Source: Runella sp. SP2 (lineage in GTDB: Bacteria; Bacteroidota; Bacteroidia; Cytophagales; Spirosomataceae). From it: DNA of 64,000 nucleotides. Below, piece by piece: positions 26,058 through 35,123 of this stretch (positions within the stretch are counted from its first letter, which is position 1; each line of letters begins with the position of its first letter). The notes below the pieces were generated by a model, which was given only the letters and a program-made list of their open reading frames with translations, was not told where the DNA came from and did not search any database. The position numbers and the translations under genes were made by a program. The DNA lies in contig NZ_CP031030.1 of the NCBI RefSeq assembly GCF_003711225.1, positions 5,580,001 to 5,644,000 of the forward strand, in the 5' to 3' direction.

Positions 26058-26112
26058 CTTCCCGAAAGTTCCAAAAGCACCTTCCCGAAAGTTTTTGGAA
26101 CTTTCGGGAAGG
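26058..26112. repeat. Compound palindromic repeat after kynU, copy 3
   Basis: 26080-26112 is the palindrome family seen at 3423 and 4011 (14-base arms, centre TTTGG). It is preceded at 26058-26077 by another left arm, CTTCCCGAAAGTTCCAAAA, which can pair over 19 bases with the right arm. Two exclusive hairpins are thus possible between the convergent kynU and lipoprotein genes. Confidence 0.75.
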
Positions 26113-26128
26113 TATGACACAGACATTT

Positions 26129-26737
26129 TTATTTCAAATCCGCCAATTTATTCAAATCAATATCGCCAAGCACTGACTTTATTTTGTCGATACCCACACC
26201 GTTTCCGCGCACATTCACGATGTAGCGATTGGCGACTAGCACCGAAATTTCGCCGTCTTTTGAATCAGAATTGTATTTTTCAAACGCTTTGTGACCGTCG
26301 TATTCGGTTGTCTTTTCGTAGCCGTGTTCAGTTTCTTTATCCACCGACGCCATCGACCACGCGGCCATTCCCATCAGCGCTACACCCGTACCTGCGACGT
26401 CCACAATTTCGACATCAATACTTTGCCCGTTATCGTCGCTGTAATCGGCCTTGGCCGTAGATACGCCGAATCCCATCGCCGCCGTTTTTTCACTCGATGC
26501 TTCTTTGCGTTTTAATCCATCAGCATCAGCAGGCAGCAATTCCTTGAGCAGTTTAGGGTCAACCGTTTCTTTAGGACCCTCTTTCGACATTTTCTCAGCT
26601 TCGTCCGCTATTTTTTGCAGGGCTTCTAAGCCATTTTTTGGCTCTTCTTTGGCTTTTTCTTCTTCCGATTTCCCAGCACAGTTCCACAATACAACCGATA
26701 GTGATAACAGTAGGGCTAAAAACGAAATCTTTTTCAT
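26129..26737 (-). CDS. Hypothetical lipoprotein
   Basis: The 202-residue product has a lipoprotein signal with lipobox VLWNC (Cys near residue 20), a Lys/Glu-rich helical linker (about 23-65) and a C-terminal soluble domain of about 115 residues (GVSTAKADYSDDNG, EKYNSDSKDGEISVLVA, RYIVNVRGNGV). No family is recognised. It begins 125 bases after the end of lgt on the same strand, with a terminator between them. That it follows the lipoprotein-modifying enzyme gene is probably chance. Confidence 0.6.
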   Translation of the reverse strand: MKKISFLALLLSLSVVLWNCAGKSEEEKAKEEPKNGLEALQKIADEAEKMSKEGPKETVDPKLLKELLPADADGLKRKEASSEKTAAMGFGVSTAKADYSDDNGQSIDVEIVDVAGTGVALMGMAAWSMASVDKETEHGYEKTTEYDGHKAFEKYNSDSKDGEISVLVANRYIVNVRGNGVGIDKIKSVLGDIDLNKLADLK

Positions 26738-26760
26738 GAGTTCAGGATGATTTTTGTTAA

Positions 26761-26788
26761 TAAAAAAAGGGGACTGGATGTCCCCTCT
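26761..26788 (-). terminator. Terminator of lgt
   Basis: On the minus strand a 7-base stem (AGGGGAC with GTCCCCT, 5-base loop) followed by seven T, the classic rho-independent form. Confidence 0.75.
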
Positions 26789-26862
26789 AAATTACATTTT
26801 TTTCAACACTAGCCCCCGTCTTACTTTCTAAAATTAGTATTCGGTTACAACTAGCTGGCATT

Positions 26863-27708
26863 TCACCCAATGCGGTTGGCTTCTTCTACCGAGGCATCAG
26901 TAAATATTTTTTGCTCTTTGTCTTTGTTTTTGTAAGCATATACCAAAAAGATAACCCCTAATAATACCGCAGGGACGCTCAGGATTTGTCCCATATTAAA
27001 GGTGAGCTCGTTTTCAAAGGCCACCTGATTTTCTTTGAAAAACTCAATAACAAAACGAAGCCCAAAAACCCAAATTAGGAAGATACCCAACAATAAGCCC
27101 TGTGGAGTTTGCGCTTTGCGTTTGTTCCAAATCCAAAACAAAAAAAGACACAGTACCAAGCACGCAATGGCTTCGTATAATTGGGCTGGGTGGCGCGGGT
27201 ACTGCGTAAACTCAAAATTGTGCGTAAAGACAAAGCCCCAAGGCATTGTCGTTACTTTTCCTACAATCTCCGAGTTCATCAGGTTACCCATGCGAATAAA
27301 GCAGCCTGCCAAGGCAACGGTAATCACGATACGGTCAACCACCCACAAAAAGTTGATTTTTTTGGAACGAGAATAAATAAACAAGCCCAACAAAATACCT
27401 ATGGCTGCTCCGTGACTTGCCAAACCCGCAAACGGAGGTGTAATAACTTGAAGAGGGTTTTTAAGCAGAACCTCGGGTTCGTAAAACAAGAAATGGCCAA
27501 ATCGTGCTCCTATAACGGTCGTAATCACCATTGTCAATAAGAGCGAGTCCAGTAACGTTTCTTTTAAGCCTTCCTTGCGAAAAATGTGAGACATGATGCG
27601 CTGGCCGACCAAAAATCCTGACGCAAATAGCAATCCATACCAGCGAATCGAAAAACTACCAATGCTAAAAATTTCGGGATTAACATCCCAGATGATGTAG
27701 CCAAACAT
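26863..27708 (-). CDS. lgt: Prolipoprotein diacylglyceryl transferase
   Basis: The inner-membrane enzyme moves diacylglyceryl from phosphatidylglycerol to the lipobox Cys of prolipoproteins. The 281-residue protein has about seven membrane helices. It contains the signature RMGNLMNSEIVG near residue 137, GARFGHFLFYEPE near 65 and RHPAQLYEA near 173, and ends with a charged tail (KNKDKEQKIFTDASVEE). It is single, with a terminator just after it. Several predicted lipoproteins in this window depend on this activity. Confidence 0.95.
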   Translation of the reverse strand: MFGYIIWDVNPEIFSIGSFSIRWYGLLFASGFLVGQRIMSHIFRKEGLKETLLDSLLLTMVITTVIGARFGHFLFYEPEVLLKNPLQVITPPFAGLASHGAAIGILLGLFIYSRSKKINFLWVVDRIVITVALAGCFIRMGNLMNSEIVGKVTTMPWGFVFTHNFEFTQYPRHPAQLYEAIACLVLCLFLFWIWNKRKAQTPQGLLLGIFLIWVFGLRFVIEFFKENQVAFENELTFNMGQILSVPAVLLGVIFLVYAYKNKDKEQKIFTDASVEEANRIG

Positions 27709-27879
27709 AAATGACTGATTTTGAATAAAGGTATCAATGATACTAAAACCTCTACAAAAATCAACAAAGATTATTAGAAGTACATAATGCTTTGGCTCGA
27801 AATGTTGAAATTAGCACCTAATCTACCAACAAATTACTGACTATAAGCAAGTTAAATATATACCATTAAAAAATAAGTT

Positions 27880-27911
27880 CAAATCGGAGGTTGTAAGCAA
27901 CCTCCGATTTG
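27880..27911 (-). terminator. Terminator after the TolC-like gene
   Basis: Perfect 14-base arms (CAAATCGGAGGTTG) with a TAAG loop, touching the stop codon; a T-rich stretch follows on the minus strand a few bases later. Confidence 0.8.
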
Positions 27912-29228
27912 TTAGAATTCCCACTTACCTTTTTGGTAAAAGTCCATGATTTGACGTTGAAGCGTCAATTCGTAGTTGGAACGAATGGCATTGGCTTCGG
28001 CGCGAGCTAGGTTTGCTTTCGCAAGAGTATATTCAAACACACTGGCCGTTCCAGCAGTTAATCTACTTTCGGCGGCTCCAAAATTAGCCCTCAACGACTC
28101 CACTTGGCTTTTGGCGGCGGCATAGCGGTCGATGGTCGCGGCCAGCAATTGCGTTCCTTGTTCAATTGCTTGGCGAAGTTGTTGTTTCACTAAACTTACT
28201 TGGTTTTCGGCTACTTGTTGCTGCACTTTTACCGTTTCAACGCGGGGGCGAATCTGCCAACGCCCCATGATGGGTACGTTCAAGCCCAAACTCAACGAGC
28301 CGTTTCGGGTAGCATCCAATTGTTTGAAATAGCTACGTTCGGCGTTTGATGACGCATAGAAGGCGCCAAAATTCCCCGATAAACTCAACGACGGCAAGTT
28401 ATTGGCTTTGACAGCCTTGATTTGGCTCGCAAAGCTTCCCAAACGCAATTCACTGCTTTTGATTTCGGGCAACATTTTTACGGCATCTTCATAGATACTT
28501 TCAGCACTCAATGTCGTTGCCGCTACATCTCTTGATTCGACAGGGGCAAAAGTAACTGTTCCATCAGGTGGCAAATTCAACAATTGAAATACCGATAAAC
28601 GGGCCAATTGCTCATTGTTACGGGCCGTTACTTCGTCAAATTTATCATTGGCCAACTGTGCCTTAATTTCGTACAACATATTTTGGCCTACCGTTCCTGC
28701 TGATACTTGGCGCTCTACCCGCTCTACTTGCTGCTGCGAAGACGCTACTTGTTCTTGGGCAGCTTTGTGCAAGGCTTCGGTCGCCAAAACTTGTACGTAG
28801 GCTTGCAGCAATCGGATAATTTGCTGGTTGAGGGTCGCTTCTTGGTTTTTGATAGCGGCATCCCGCAGGGCTATCCCCTGCTGAATTTGGTGCTGAATCT
28901 GGAAACCTTGAAAAAGAGGCATCTGAAAACCAACCCCTACGTAGTTGGTATTATATACTTGGTCGATGTACCCGTTGGTAAAACGGTCGATACTGCGGCC
29001 AAAGTTCAGGTTTTGACCCGCATTAAAACCAATCTGCGGCAACTGTTGCGATTTATTTTGCTGCAATTGCGCCGACGCACCCCGCGCTTGTAGTTGGCTC
29101 TCGCGGTAGGTAAGGTTATTTTTTTCAAGAATGCTTACGCACTCCTTGAGCGATACCGTTTTCTGTGCCATCACTGAGGTTGAAAACGCCAACGCTCCTA
29201 TGGCTATTACCAGTTGAATTGTTTTCAT
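27912..29228 (-). CDS. TolC-family outer-membrane efflux protein
   Basis: The 438-residue protein has a signal peptide ending at STSVMAQ (about residue 22) and two outer-membrane efflux repeats (about 25-215 and 235-430). Long helices rich in Gln and Ala (AAQEQVASSQQQVERV, LRANFGAAESRLTAG) and the pattern near SVFEYTLAKANLARAEA are typical of TolC. It would form the outer-membrane exit duct of a tripartite exporter. It lies 32 bases after a MacB-type ATPase gene. No membrane-fusion (HlyD/MacA) gene is adjacent, so part of the complex is elsewhere. Confidence 0.9.
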   Translation of the reverse strand: MKTIQLVIAIGALAFSTSVMAQKTVSLKECVSILEKNNLTYRESQLQARGASAQLQQNKSQQLPQIGFNAGQNLNFGRSIDRFTNGYIDQVYNTNYVGVGFQMPLFQGFQIQHQIQQGIALRDAAIKNQEATLNQQIIRLLQAYVQVLATEALHKAAQEQVASSQQQVERVERQVSAGTVGQNMLYEIKAQLANDKFDEVTARNNEQLARLSVFQLLNLPPDGTVTFAPVESRDVAATTLSAESIYEDAVKMLPEIKSSELRLGSFASQIKAVKANNLPSLSLSGNFGAFYASSNAERSYFKQLDATRNGSLSLGLNVPIMGRWQIRPRVETVKVQQQVAENQVSLVKQQLRQAIEQGTQLLAATIDRYAAAKSQVESLRANFGAAESRLTAGTASVFEYTLAKANLARAEANAIRSNYELTLQRQIMDFYQKGKWEF

Positions 29229-29260
29229 TGAATTTCTACCAATAAATATGACTCCCTTCT

Positions 29261-29923
29261 TTACGAAACCCAGCCGTCTTTCAATCGAATGACTCGATTT
29301 CCGTAGGTGGCATTTACTTCTGAGTGAGTTACTTGTACGATGGATACTTTGTCTTTTTCGTTGAGTTCTTTGAACAACTCCATAATTTGCTCGGCTTGTT
29401 CAGAGTGCAAATTTCCCGTTGGTTCATCAGCAAAAATGATACTTGGTTCGTGGACAATCGCCCGCGCAATGCCCACCAACTGCTGCTGCCCTCCCGAAAG
29501 CTGGCTAGGGAAAAGGTCTTTTTTTGCGACCATATTGAAGCGGTCGAGCAATTCGGCCACCCTGCTTTTCCGCTCCGACGATGATGTTCCTTTGTACAAC
29601 AACGGAGTTTCGATGTTTTCATAAACCGTCAGTTCGTCAATCAAATGGTAAGCTTGAAAGACAAACCCAATGCGGTGGCGGTGCAGCTCAGTACGTTTTT
29701 TTTCACTGAGTTTGTCAACGCGTTCGTCAAAGAAGAAATATTCGCCTTCGGATGGTTCTTCTAACAACCCTAAAATGTGCAAAAGAGTGGACTTTCCTGA
29801 GCCTGACGGACCCATGATGGACACAAACTCTCCTTCATTTATGTCTAAATTGATGTTTCGTAGTACGTACGTTTTCCCAAATCCTGCGGGATAATACTTA
29901 GAAATACCTTTGAGCTGAATCAT
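29261..29923 (-). CDS. MacB/LolD-type ABC transporter ATPase
   Basis: The 220-residue single ABC domain belongs to the MacB/LolD class that drives mechanotransmission permeases: Walker A GPSGSGKST (38-46), Q-loop FVFQAYHL, signature LSGGQQQLVGIARAI, Walker B IIFADEPTGNL and the switch His in VTHSEVNA. Two residues differ from the class norm: Leu for Arg after the signature and His for Asp in the D-loop (GNLH). Both are, as I recall, common in Bacteroidota members. It is in an operon with the TolC-like gene. It is the only MacB-class ATPase in the window and so a candidate energy subunit for the many permeases at 35-64 kb. Confidence 0.9.
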   Translation of the reverse strand: MIQLKGISKYYPAGFGKTYVLRNINLDINEGEFVSIMGPSGSGKSTLLHILGLLEEPSEGEYFFFDERVDKLSEKKRTELHRHRIGFVFQAYHLIDELTVYENIETPLLYKGTSSSERKSRVAELLDRFNMVAKKDLFPSQLSGGQQQLVGIARAIVHEPSIIFADEPTGNLHSEQAEQIMELFKELNEKDKVSIVQVTHSEVNATYGNRVIRLKDGWVS

Positions 29924-30014
29924 GAATTGTGCTGTTGTATAATGTATAGTTTGTACTAATTACACGAGTTGTGCCAGTATGCTATTTTACTGATTACCAA
30001 GCATAAAGGCTCAC

Positions 30015-30044
30015 CACAAAAATAAAAAACGTCCGAAAACGGAC
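30015..30044 (-). terminator. Terminator of rny
   Basis: On the minus strand GTCCG-TTTT-CGGAC followed by GTTTTTTATTTTT. A second copy of the CGTCCGAA arm near 30055-30063 allows an alternative fold. Confidence 0.65.
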
Positions 30045-30134
30045 AACATTTGTACGTCTTCGGACGAAGGAAATATAGCTTTTTTAGGCGTAGGCAAAGC
30101 GCATTTGCTCTTTGCCAATTTGCCTTTTGCTTAC

Positions 30135-31694
30135 TTATTTAGCGTAAGCGACCGAGCGCATCTCGCGGATAACGGTCACTTTAATCTGGCCAGGGTACTG
30201 CATTTCTTTCTCAATTTTTTGTGAAATATCAAACGAAAGCTTGCTGGCCGTTTCGTCGTTTACAGTATCTGAATTGACAATCACGCGCAACTCACGACCC
30301 GCTTGAATGGCGTAACATTTGTCCACACCTGGGAAGCTAGTTGCTAAGTTTTCGAGGTCTTTCAAACGTTGGATGTACGATTCCATCATTTCACGGCGAG
30401 CGCCTGGGCGAGAACCTGAGATAGCATCACACACCTGAATAATCGGCGACATCATGCTTGTCATTTCAATTTCGTCGTGGTGGGCACCGATGGCATTGCA
30501 AACTTCTGGATTTTCTTTGTATTTCTTCGCCAATTCCATCCCCAAAATTGCGTGTGGCAATTCTGATTCTTCGGGCCAAACCTTTCCAATGTCGTGTAGA
30601 AGACCCGCACGTTTAGCCAATTTGGCATTGAGCCCCAACTCGGCCGCCATGGCTGCGCAAAGACGCGCCACTTCGCGAGAGTGCTGGAGCAAGTTTTGAC
30701 CGTACGACGAACGGAAACGCATCCGACCTACCATTTTCACCAATTCAGGGTGCAAGCCGTGTACCCCCAATTCGATGACGGTACGCTCGCCAATTTCGAC
30801 GATTTCGTCTTCGATGTTTTTCTTGGTTTTAGATACCACTTCTTCGATACGCGCGGGGTGAATACGGCCATCTTGTACCAAACGGTGCAACGACAAGCGA
30901 GCGATTTCACGGCGAACAGGGTCAAAACCCGAGATAACGATGGCCTCTGGCGTATCGTCCACGATAATTTCGCAACCCGTAGCGGCTTCGAGTGCGCGGA
31001 TGTTACGACCTTCGCGACCGATGATTTTACCTTTCACGTCGTCGCTTTCGATGTTGAATACCGAAACTGTATTTTCGATGGCATGTTCAGAAGCTGTGCG
31101 CTGAATCGTCTCGATAACAATTTTCTTAGCTTCTTTGGTAGCGGTAAGTTTTGCCTCGTCGATGGTATTTTTGATAAACGCCGACGCCTGCGTTTGGGCA
31201 TCTGCCTGAATCGCTTCTACCAATTGCTGTTTTGCTTGTTCGGCCGTAAGGTTAGCGATGCGCTCCAATTGCTCCACCTGCGAGCGGTGCATTTTTTCGG
31301 CTTCTTCGCGGCGTTTGGTCGCTACTTCCGTTTGTTGTTCGAGATTTTTACGAAGACCTTCCAACTCATTTTCACGACGTTTGTTCTGTTCCGTCATCTG
31401 ATTGAGTTGCTGCTCACGCTGCTTGATTTTCTGCTCGTTCTGAAGAATAATCTGTTTCTTCTTGTTTGAATCTTCCTCAAACTCACTTTTCAACTTGAGG
31501 TATTTTTCTTTGGCCTCAAGGATACGGTCTTTCTTTATATTTTCGGCCGAAATTTCTGCATTTTTGATGATCTCAGCGGCGCGCTGTTGAGCATCATCTT
31601 CCATCTTTTTATTGGCTTTTTTGATGGCAAAATACATGATAGCTGCTCCGACGGCTGCTGAGATGGCAGCATCAAGCAATAATATTGGATCCAT
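30135..31694 (-). CDS. rny: Ribonuclease Y
   Basis: The 519-residue endoribonuclease starts mRNA decay at the inner membrane. An N-terminal membrane helix ([20 protein letters not shown]) is followed by a long coiled coil (about 30-200), a KH RNA-binding domain (about 210-270: [20 protein letters not shown]) and an HD phosphohydrolase domain ([13 protein letters not shown]; the HD pair in [20 protein letters not shown]). The length and order match the family. It is 109 bases downstream of zapA, a gene order common in Bacteroidota. Confidence 0.95.
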   Translation of the reverse strand: MDPILLLDAAISAAVGAAIMYFAIKKANKKMEDDAQQRAAEIIKNAEISAENIKKDRILEAKEKYLKLKSEFEEDSNKKKQIILQNEQKIKQREQQLNQMTEQNKRRENELEGLRKNLEQQTEVATKRREEAEKMHRSQVEQLERIANLTAEQAKQQLVEAIQADAQTQASAFIKNTIDEAKLTATKEAKKIVIETIQRTASEHAIENTVSVFNIESDDVKGKIIGREGRNIRALEAATGCEIIVDDTPEAIVISGFDPVRREIARLSLHRLVQDGRIHPARIEEVVSKTKKNIEDEIVEIGERTVIELGVHGLHPELVKMVGRMRFRSSYGQNLLQHSREVARLCAAMAAELGLNAKLAKRAGLLHDIGKVWPEESELPHAILGMELAKKYKENPEVCNAIGAHHDEIEMTSMMSPIIQVCDAISGSRPGARREMMESYIQRLKDLENLATSFPGVDKCYAIQAGRELRVIVNSDTVNDETASKLSFDISQKIEKEMQYPGQIKVTVIREMRSVAYAK

Positions 31695-31803
31695 TTTTTT
31701 GTGCTGTGTGTTTGTTGGTTTAACATATTCCCAACGCCCATCAACGAACGAAGCAAGACTGATTGGTTCAAGAACGATTTCGACAAAAAAGCTGGCTTTA
31801 GGG

Positions 31804-32106
31804 CTATGTTGTCGATTGGAAGTTATTTTGTATCGTGTCTAAATTCTTGAAGACATCTTCTTTCAATATCCTCAAATCATAGTCGCCTTTTAAGCGTGCT
31901 ACCGTAGCATCAAGGCAGACCATCGACAGTATTTCTTCTAAATTTACTTCTCCTTTTTTATTTGTCATTCGATATTCTATTTGCTCTGTCACCAGTTTGG
32001 CGGCTTTCCGTATCAATTCTTCCTCAAACTCAGAGCTTGTACGAAGTTCAAACGATTTGTTACCAATTGTGATATTGATAGGAGGCCGTCTTTTTTTGGA
32101 TTCCAT
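31804..32106 (-). CDS. zapA: Cell division protein ZapA
   Basis: The product (100 residues from ATG 32106; 103 from ATG 32115) binds and cross-links FtsZ filaments at the division site. The N-terminal strand block [16 protein letters not shown] and the C-terminal helix with [16 protein letters not shown] are those of ZapA. The stop of the coiled-coil gene is at 32117, so the longer start leaves one base between the genes; the second Met starts the basic [10 protein letters not shown] segment directly. Part of the pheT / coiled-coil / zapA / rny order. Confidence 0.85.
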   Translation of the reverse strand: MESKKRRPPINITIGNKSFELRTSSEFEEELIRKAAKLVTEQIEYRMTNKKGEVNLEEILSMVCLDATVARLKGDYDLRILKEDVFKNLDTIQNNFQSTT

Positions 32107-32116
32107 TGGTGTCAAA

Positions 32117-32530
32117 TCAAATAGTTCGTAACAGCGTTATCGTTTCCTCTATGTATCGAATGTAATCGTCCAATTTGCTATTCAGTTCCGTTATCGCGTT
32201 GGCGTTTTTCGGGTTTTTTACAATTATAGACAATTGTTTGAAATTATTTAACTTTTCCTTCAAAGAAACTTCTTTTTCTCGCAATTGTTTGTTTTCTGTT
32301 TTTAATGCTCTTAACTGTTGTCGGGTTTCTTTTAGTTCTTCACTTTGTTTTTCGTGCGCCTTTTCGAGCTGTTCAAAACGCATTTTTAGCTCGTCGTGCG
32401 TCACTTTTTCAAACTGTAAAGTAACTTGCAACGTATTGATACGCTGTTCTATCTGGCGAAACTGCGTATTGAGTCGTTCCAGCACATCGCTATTGCCATA
32501 CGTTACAAGTTTCCGTTCCAAGTCTGGCAT
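32117..32530 (-). CDS. Hypothetical coiled-coil protein between pheT and zapA
   Basis: The 137 residues are nearly all a charged coiled coil from about residue 15 to 130 (QFRQIEQRINTLQ; KQSEELKETRQQLRALKTENKQL, quoted in part), with no signal or membrane segment. The same small gene is often found between pheT and zapA in Bacteroidota. A role with ZapA, perhaps as a ZapB-like division factor, is suggested only by position and coiled-coil nature. Confidence 0.75.
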   Translation of the reverse strand: MPDLERKLVTYGNSDVLERLNTQFRQIEQRINTLQVTLQFEKVTHDELKMRFEQLEKAHEKQSEELKETRQQLRALKTENKQLREKEVSLKEKLNNFKQLSIIVKNPKNANAITELNSKLDDYIRYIEETITLLRTI

Positions 32531-32539
32531 CGCTTAGTA

Positions 32540-34969
32540 CTATTTACGAATCACTGCTCCCAACTCTTTCTCAAAAGCCATCATAAGCTTTTGCATCGTT
32601 TTGTCAATCACCTTGTCGGTGAGTGTCTGTTCCGTGTCTTGAAGGGTGAAGCTCACCGAGTACGATTTCTTATCCGCCCCGATATTTTCACCTTCATACA
32701 CGTCAAAAACGTTCACGTTCGTCAACAAATTGCGTTCATATTTTTGAGCCAACTGACGAATCTGTTCAAAACTCACCGTCTTATCCAACACCAGCGACAA
32801 GTCGCGGCGTACTTCGGGATATTTTGAAACCTCTGTAAAGCGAACTTTGTCTTGGTATTGTTTCAACAAATACGCCCAGTCGAAGTCAGCATAAAACACA
32901 GGCTGCTTGATGTCGAGCATTTTGGTGTGTTTGCCTTTTACTTGTCCAAAGCTCACCACTGCTTTTTTCTTTACGGTATAAGTAAGGCCGTATTCAAAAA
33001 CCGTTTTATCCTGAATCTCTTGTTTTTCAACTCCTTGCACTCGGAAAGCGCTGAGCACCAAATGTACCATAGAGGCTAAATCGTGGAACGCCAGCTTTTG
33101 GTCTTTAGCGACCCAACTTTCTGCTTGTTGGTGTCCTGCCATCAACAACACAAGGTGGGCAACGTCTTTGTATTTGCCTTCTACTTTGTGGTAGGTTTTT
33201 CCAAATTCACAAATCTTAAGGTCGCGCTGACGGCGGTTGAGGTTGTAGGCCAACGTCTCTAACCCTGAGAATAACATTGTCTGACGCATCACCGACAAAT
33301 CTTCGCTCAATGGGTTGAGCATGACCACATCTTCCCCAACCAAACTTGCCCGCACGGCTTCGTTGTAGGCTGGTTTGGTGAGCGAATTGGTCATGGTTTC
33401 GTTGAAGCCATTTCCTGCTAAGATATTGGCAATGCGTAATTTTTGTTTGTCGGGATCCACCAACGGGAAGCCCGAGAGGAAGTTGGCCGACAAGTGTTCC
33501 GACAACTCGATGTTATCGAACCCATAAATCCGCAAAATTTCTTCCACAATGTCTGCCTCACGTGTCACATCAACGCGGTAAGGCGCTACCGATGCCAAGA
33601 AACCTTCGGGCGTTTCGTTTTGGATTTCGATGTCGAGGCTTGTCAAAATCTGCTTAATCAAGTCGCGATCAAGCGATTTTCCAATCAAGCGGTCAATGTT
33701 GCGGTATTTTACGGCTACCTCGTGGTTCGGAATCGGGTTAGGATAAATATCCACCACTTCCGACGCAATGTGTCCACCTGCTACTTCCAGTATCAGCAAT
33801 GCCGCCCGTTTGAGGGCATAAATGGGCATGTTAGGGTCGGTTCCACGCTCAAAACGGAAAGACGCATCGGTTTTGAGGGTATGGAAAGTACCCGTTTTAC
33901 GAATCGACGCTGGAGAAAAATAAGCAGATTCTAAGAAAATCGCGGTTGTATTTTCGGTCACCCCTGACTTGGTTCCCCCAAAAACACCACCGATACACAT
34001 GGGTTCTTCGGCGTTGCAAATCATCAAGTCACGCTCAGACAGCTTGCGTTCTATGCCGTCGAGGGTCACAAAAGGAGTTCCTTCGGGTAGATTTTTCACG
34101 ATGACTTTATTGCCCGTGATTTTCGACGCATCAAAGGCGTGTAGTGGCTGTCCTAATTCGTGGCAAATGAAGTTGGTGATGTCCACGATGTTGTTAATCG
34201 AACGTACGCCCACCGCTTGCAACTTTTCTTTGAGCCACTCGGGCGACTCACCCACGGTCAATCCTGCCAAGCAAACACCCGCATAACGTGGCGCAGCTTC
34301 GGTATTTTCGACGGTTACTTCAATGGGTGACGGAAGATTGGTAATGGGCAACTGGTCGAATGCTTCCACCGATGGTTTGGTTAACTCACGTCCCCAAACA
34401 GCTTTCAAGTCGCGAGCAACACCAAGGTGCGACGCCGCGTCGGCACGGTTAGGAGTGAGACCAATTTCAATCACGTAGTCGGGCAATACGCCAAAATACT
34501 GCGCAGCAGGAGTTCCGTTGGGCAAATCGGTGTCTAGCACCATGATACCCGCGTGAGAATGACCGATACCGATTTCGTCTTCGGCACAAATCATCCCTTC
34601 CGACGGCTGGCCGTAAACTTTACGTTTTCCAATCGTAAACGGCTCGCCTTCGGTAGGATAAATGGTTGCCCCGACGGTAGCGACAATCACTTTTTGTCCC
34701 GCCGCCACGTTGGCAGCTCCGCAGACAATCGTGCTTGGTTCGCCTGCGCCAGTATCAACGGTGGTGAGGTGTAATGTTTTTTCTTTGACAGTAAACGGCT
34801 CGCAGGTGAGAACTTCTCCTACCACGATTCCTTCCAATCCGCCTTTGACACGTTCGACGGGGTCGATTCCTTCTACTTCCAAGCCCGTTGCGGTCAATAA
34901 TTTACCAACTTCTTCGGGAGACTCCTGAATATCAATGAGTTGTTTAAGCCAATTGTAAGAAATTTTCAT
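32540..34969 (-). CDS. pheT: Phenylalanine--tRNA ligase beta subunit
   Basis: The 809-residue beta chain forms the alpha2-beta2 enzyme charging tRNA-Phe. Domains in order: the start MKISYNWLKQLIDI, an EMAP-like tRNA-binding domain (about 40-155), B3/B4 editing domain (about 210-390), B5 (about 405-475), a catalytic-like domain (about 490-700) and the C-terminal FDX-ACB anticodon-binding domain (from about 715: YPEVRRDLSLVLDK). pheS is not next to it. Transcribed with the coiled-coil and zapA genes, 9 bases apart. Confidence 0.96.
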   Translation of the reverse strand: MKISYNWLKQLIDIQESPEEVGKLLTATGLEVEGIDPVERVKGGLEGIVVGEVLTCEPFTVKEKTLHLTTVDTGAGEPSTIVCGAANVAAGQKVIVATVGATIYPTEGEPFTIGKRKVYGQPSEGMICAEDEIGIGHSHAGIMVLDTDLPNGTPAAQYFGVLPDYVIEIGLTPNRADAASHLGVARDLKAVWGRELTKPSVEAFDQLPITNLPSPIEVTVENTEAAPRYAGVCLAGLTVGESPEWLKEKLQAVGVRSINNIVDITNFICHELGQPLHAFDASKITGNKVIVKNLPEGTPFVTLDGIERKLSERDLMICNAEEPMCIGGVFGGTKSGVTENTTAIFLESAYFSPASIRKTGTFHTLKTDASFRFERGTDPNMPIYALKRAALLILEVAGGHIASEVVDIYPNPIPNHEVAVKYRNIDRLIGKSLDRDLIKQILTSLDIEIQNETPEGFLASVAPYRVDVTREADIVEEILRIYGFDNIELSEHLSANFLSGFPLVDPDKQKLRIANILAGNGFNETMTNSLTKPAYNEAVRASLVGEDVVMLNPLSEDLSVMRQTMLFSGLETLAYNLNRRQRDLKICEFGKTYHKVEGKYKDVAHLVLLMAGHQQAESWVAKDQKLAFHDLASMVHLVLSAFRVQGVEKQEIQDKTVFEYGLTYTVKKKAVVSFGQVKGKHTKMLDIKQPVFYADFDWAYLLKQYQDKVRFTEVSKYPEVRRDLSLVLDKTVSFEQIRQLAQKYERNLLTNVNVFDVYEGENIGADKKSYSVSFTLQDTEQTLTDKVIDKTMQKLMMAFEKELGAVIRK

Positions 34970-34978
34970 AGATTACCC

Positions 34979-35043
34979 AGCCCCCTGCCCCAATGGGAAG
35001 CTCTTTTATGGTACGTACAAATCCCCCTTTGGGGTGAGGGGCT
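34979..35043. repeat. Imperfect inverted repeat upstream of pheT
   Basis: AGCCCCCTGCCCCAATGGG at the left pairs imperfectly with CCCTTTGGGGTGAGGGGCT at the right, with GTACGTAC near the centre. It belongs to the CCCC-rich type also seen at 18852-18890 and lies in the pheT leader. Confidence 0.6.
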
Positions 35044-35055
35044 TTATTTGTAACG

Positions 35056-35063
35056 CAAAATTA
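35056..35063 (-). promoter_or_regulatory. -7 promoter box of the pheT operon
   Basis: Minus-strand TAATTTTG, 87 bases before the pheT start; the leader would include the inverted repeat at 34979-35043. Confidence 0.4.
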
Positions 35064-35123
35064 GGGGTTTTTAGGGAAATTTATGACTTTATAAAGTGGG
35101 TTGTTGTGGCCAAAGGCGCTGTA

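Noticed and set aside
30045-30134. Possible small RNA downstream of rny (repeated TTTGCC/TTGCTT words)
   Set aside because: No promoter and no stable structure beyond the terminator could be supported by eye.
30681-31469. 262-codon plus-strand frame, rich in Phe and Leu
   Set aside because: Complement of the rny coiled-coil region; the Phe/Leu richness comes from reading Lys/Glu codons backwards.
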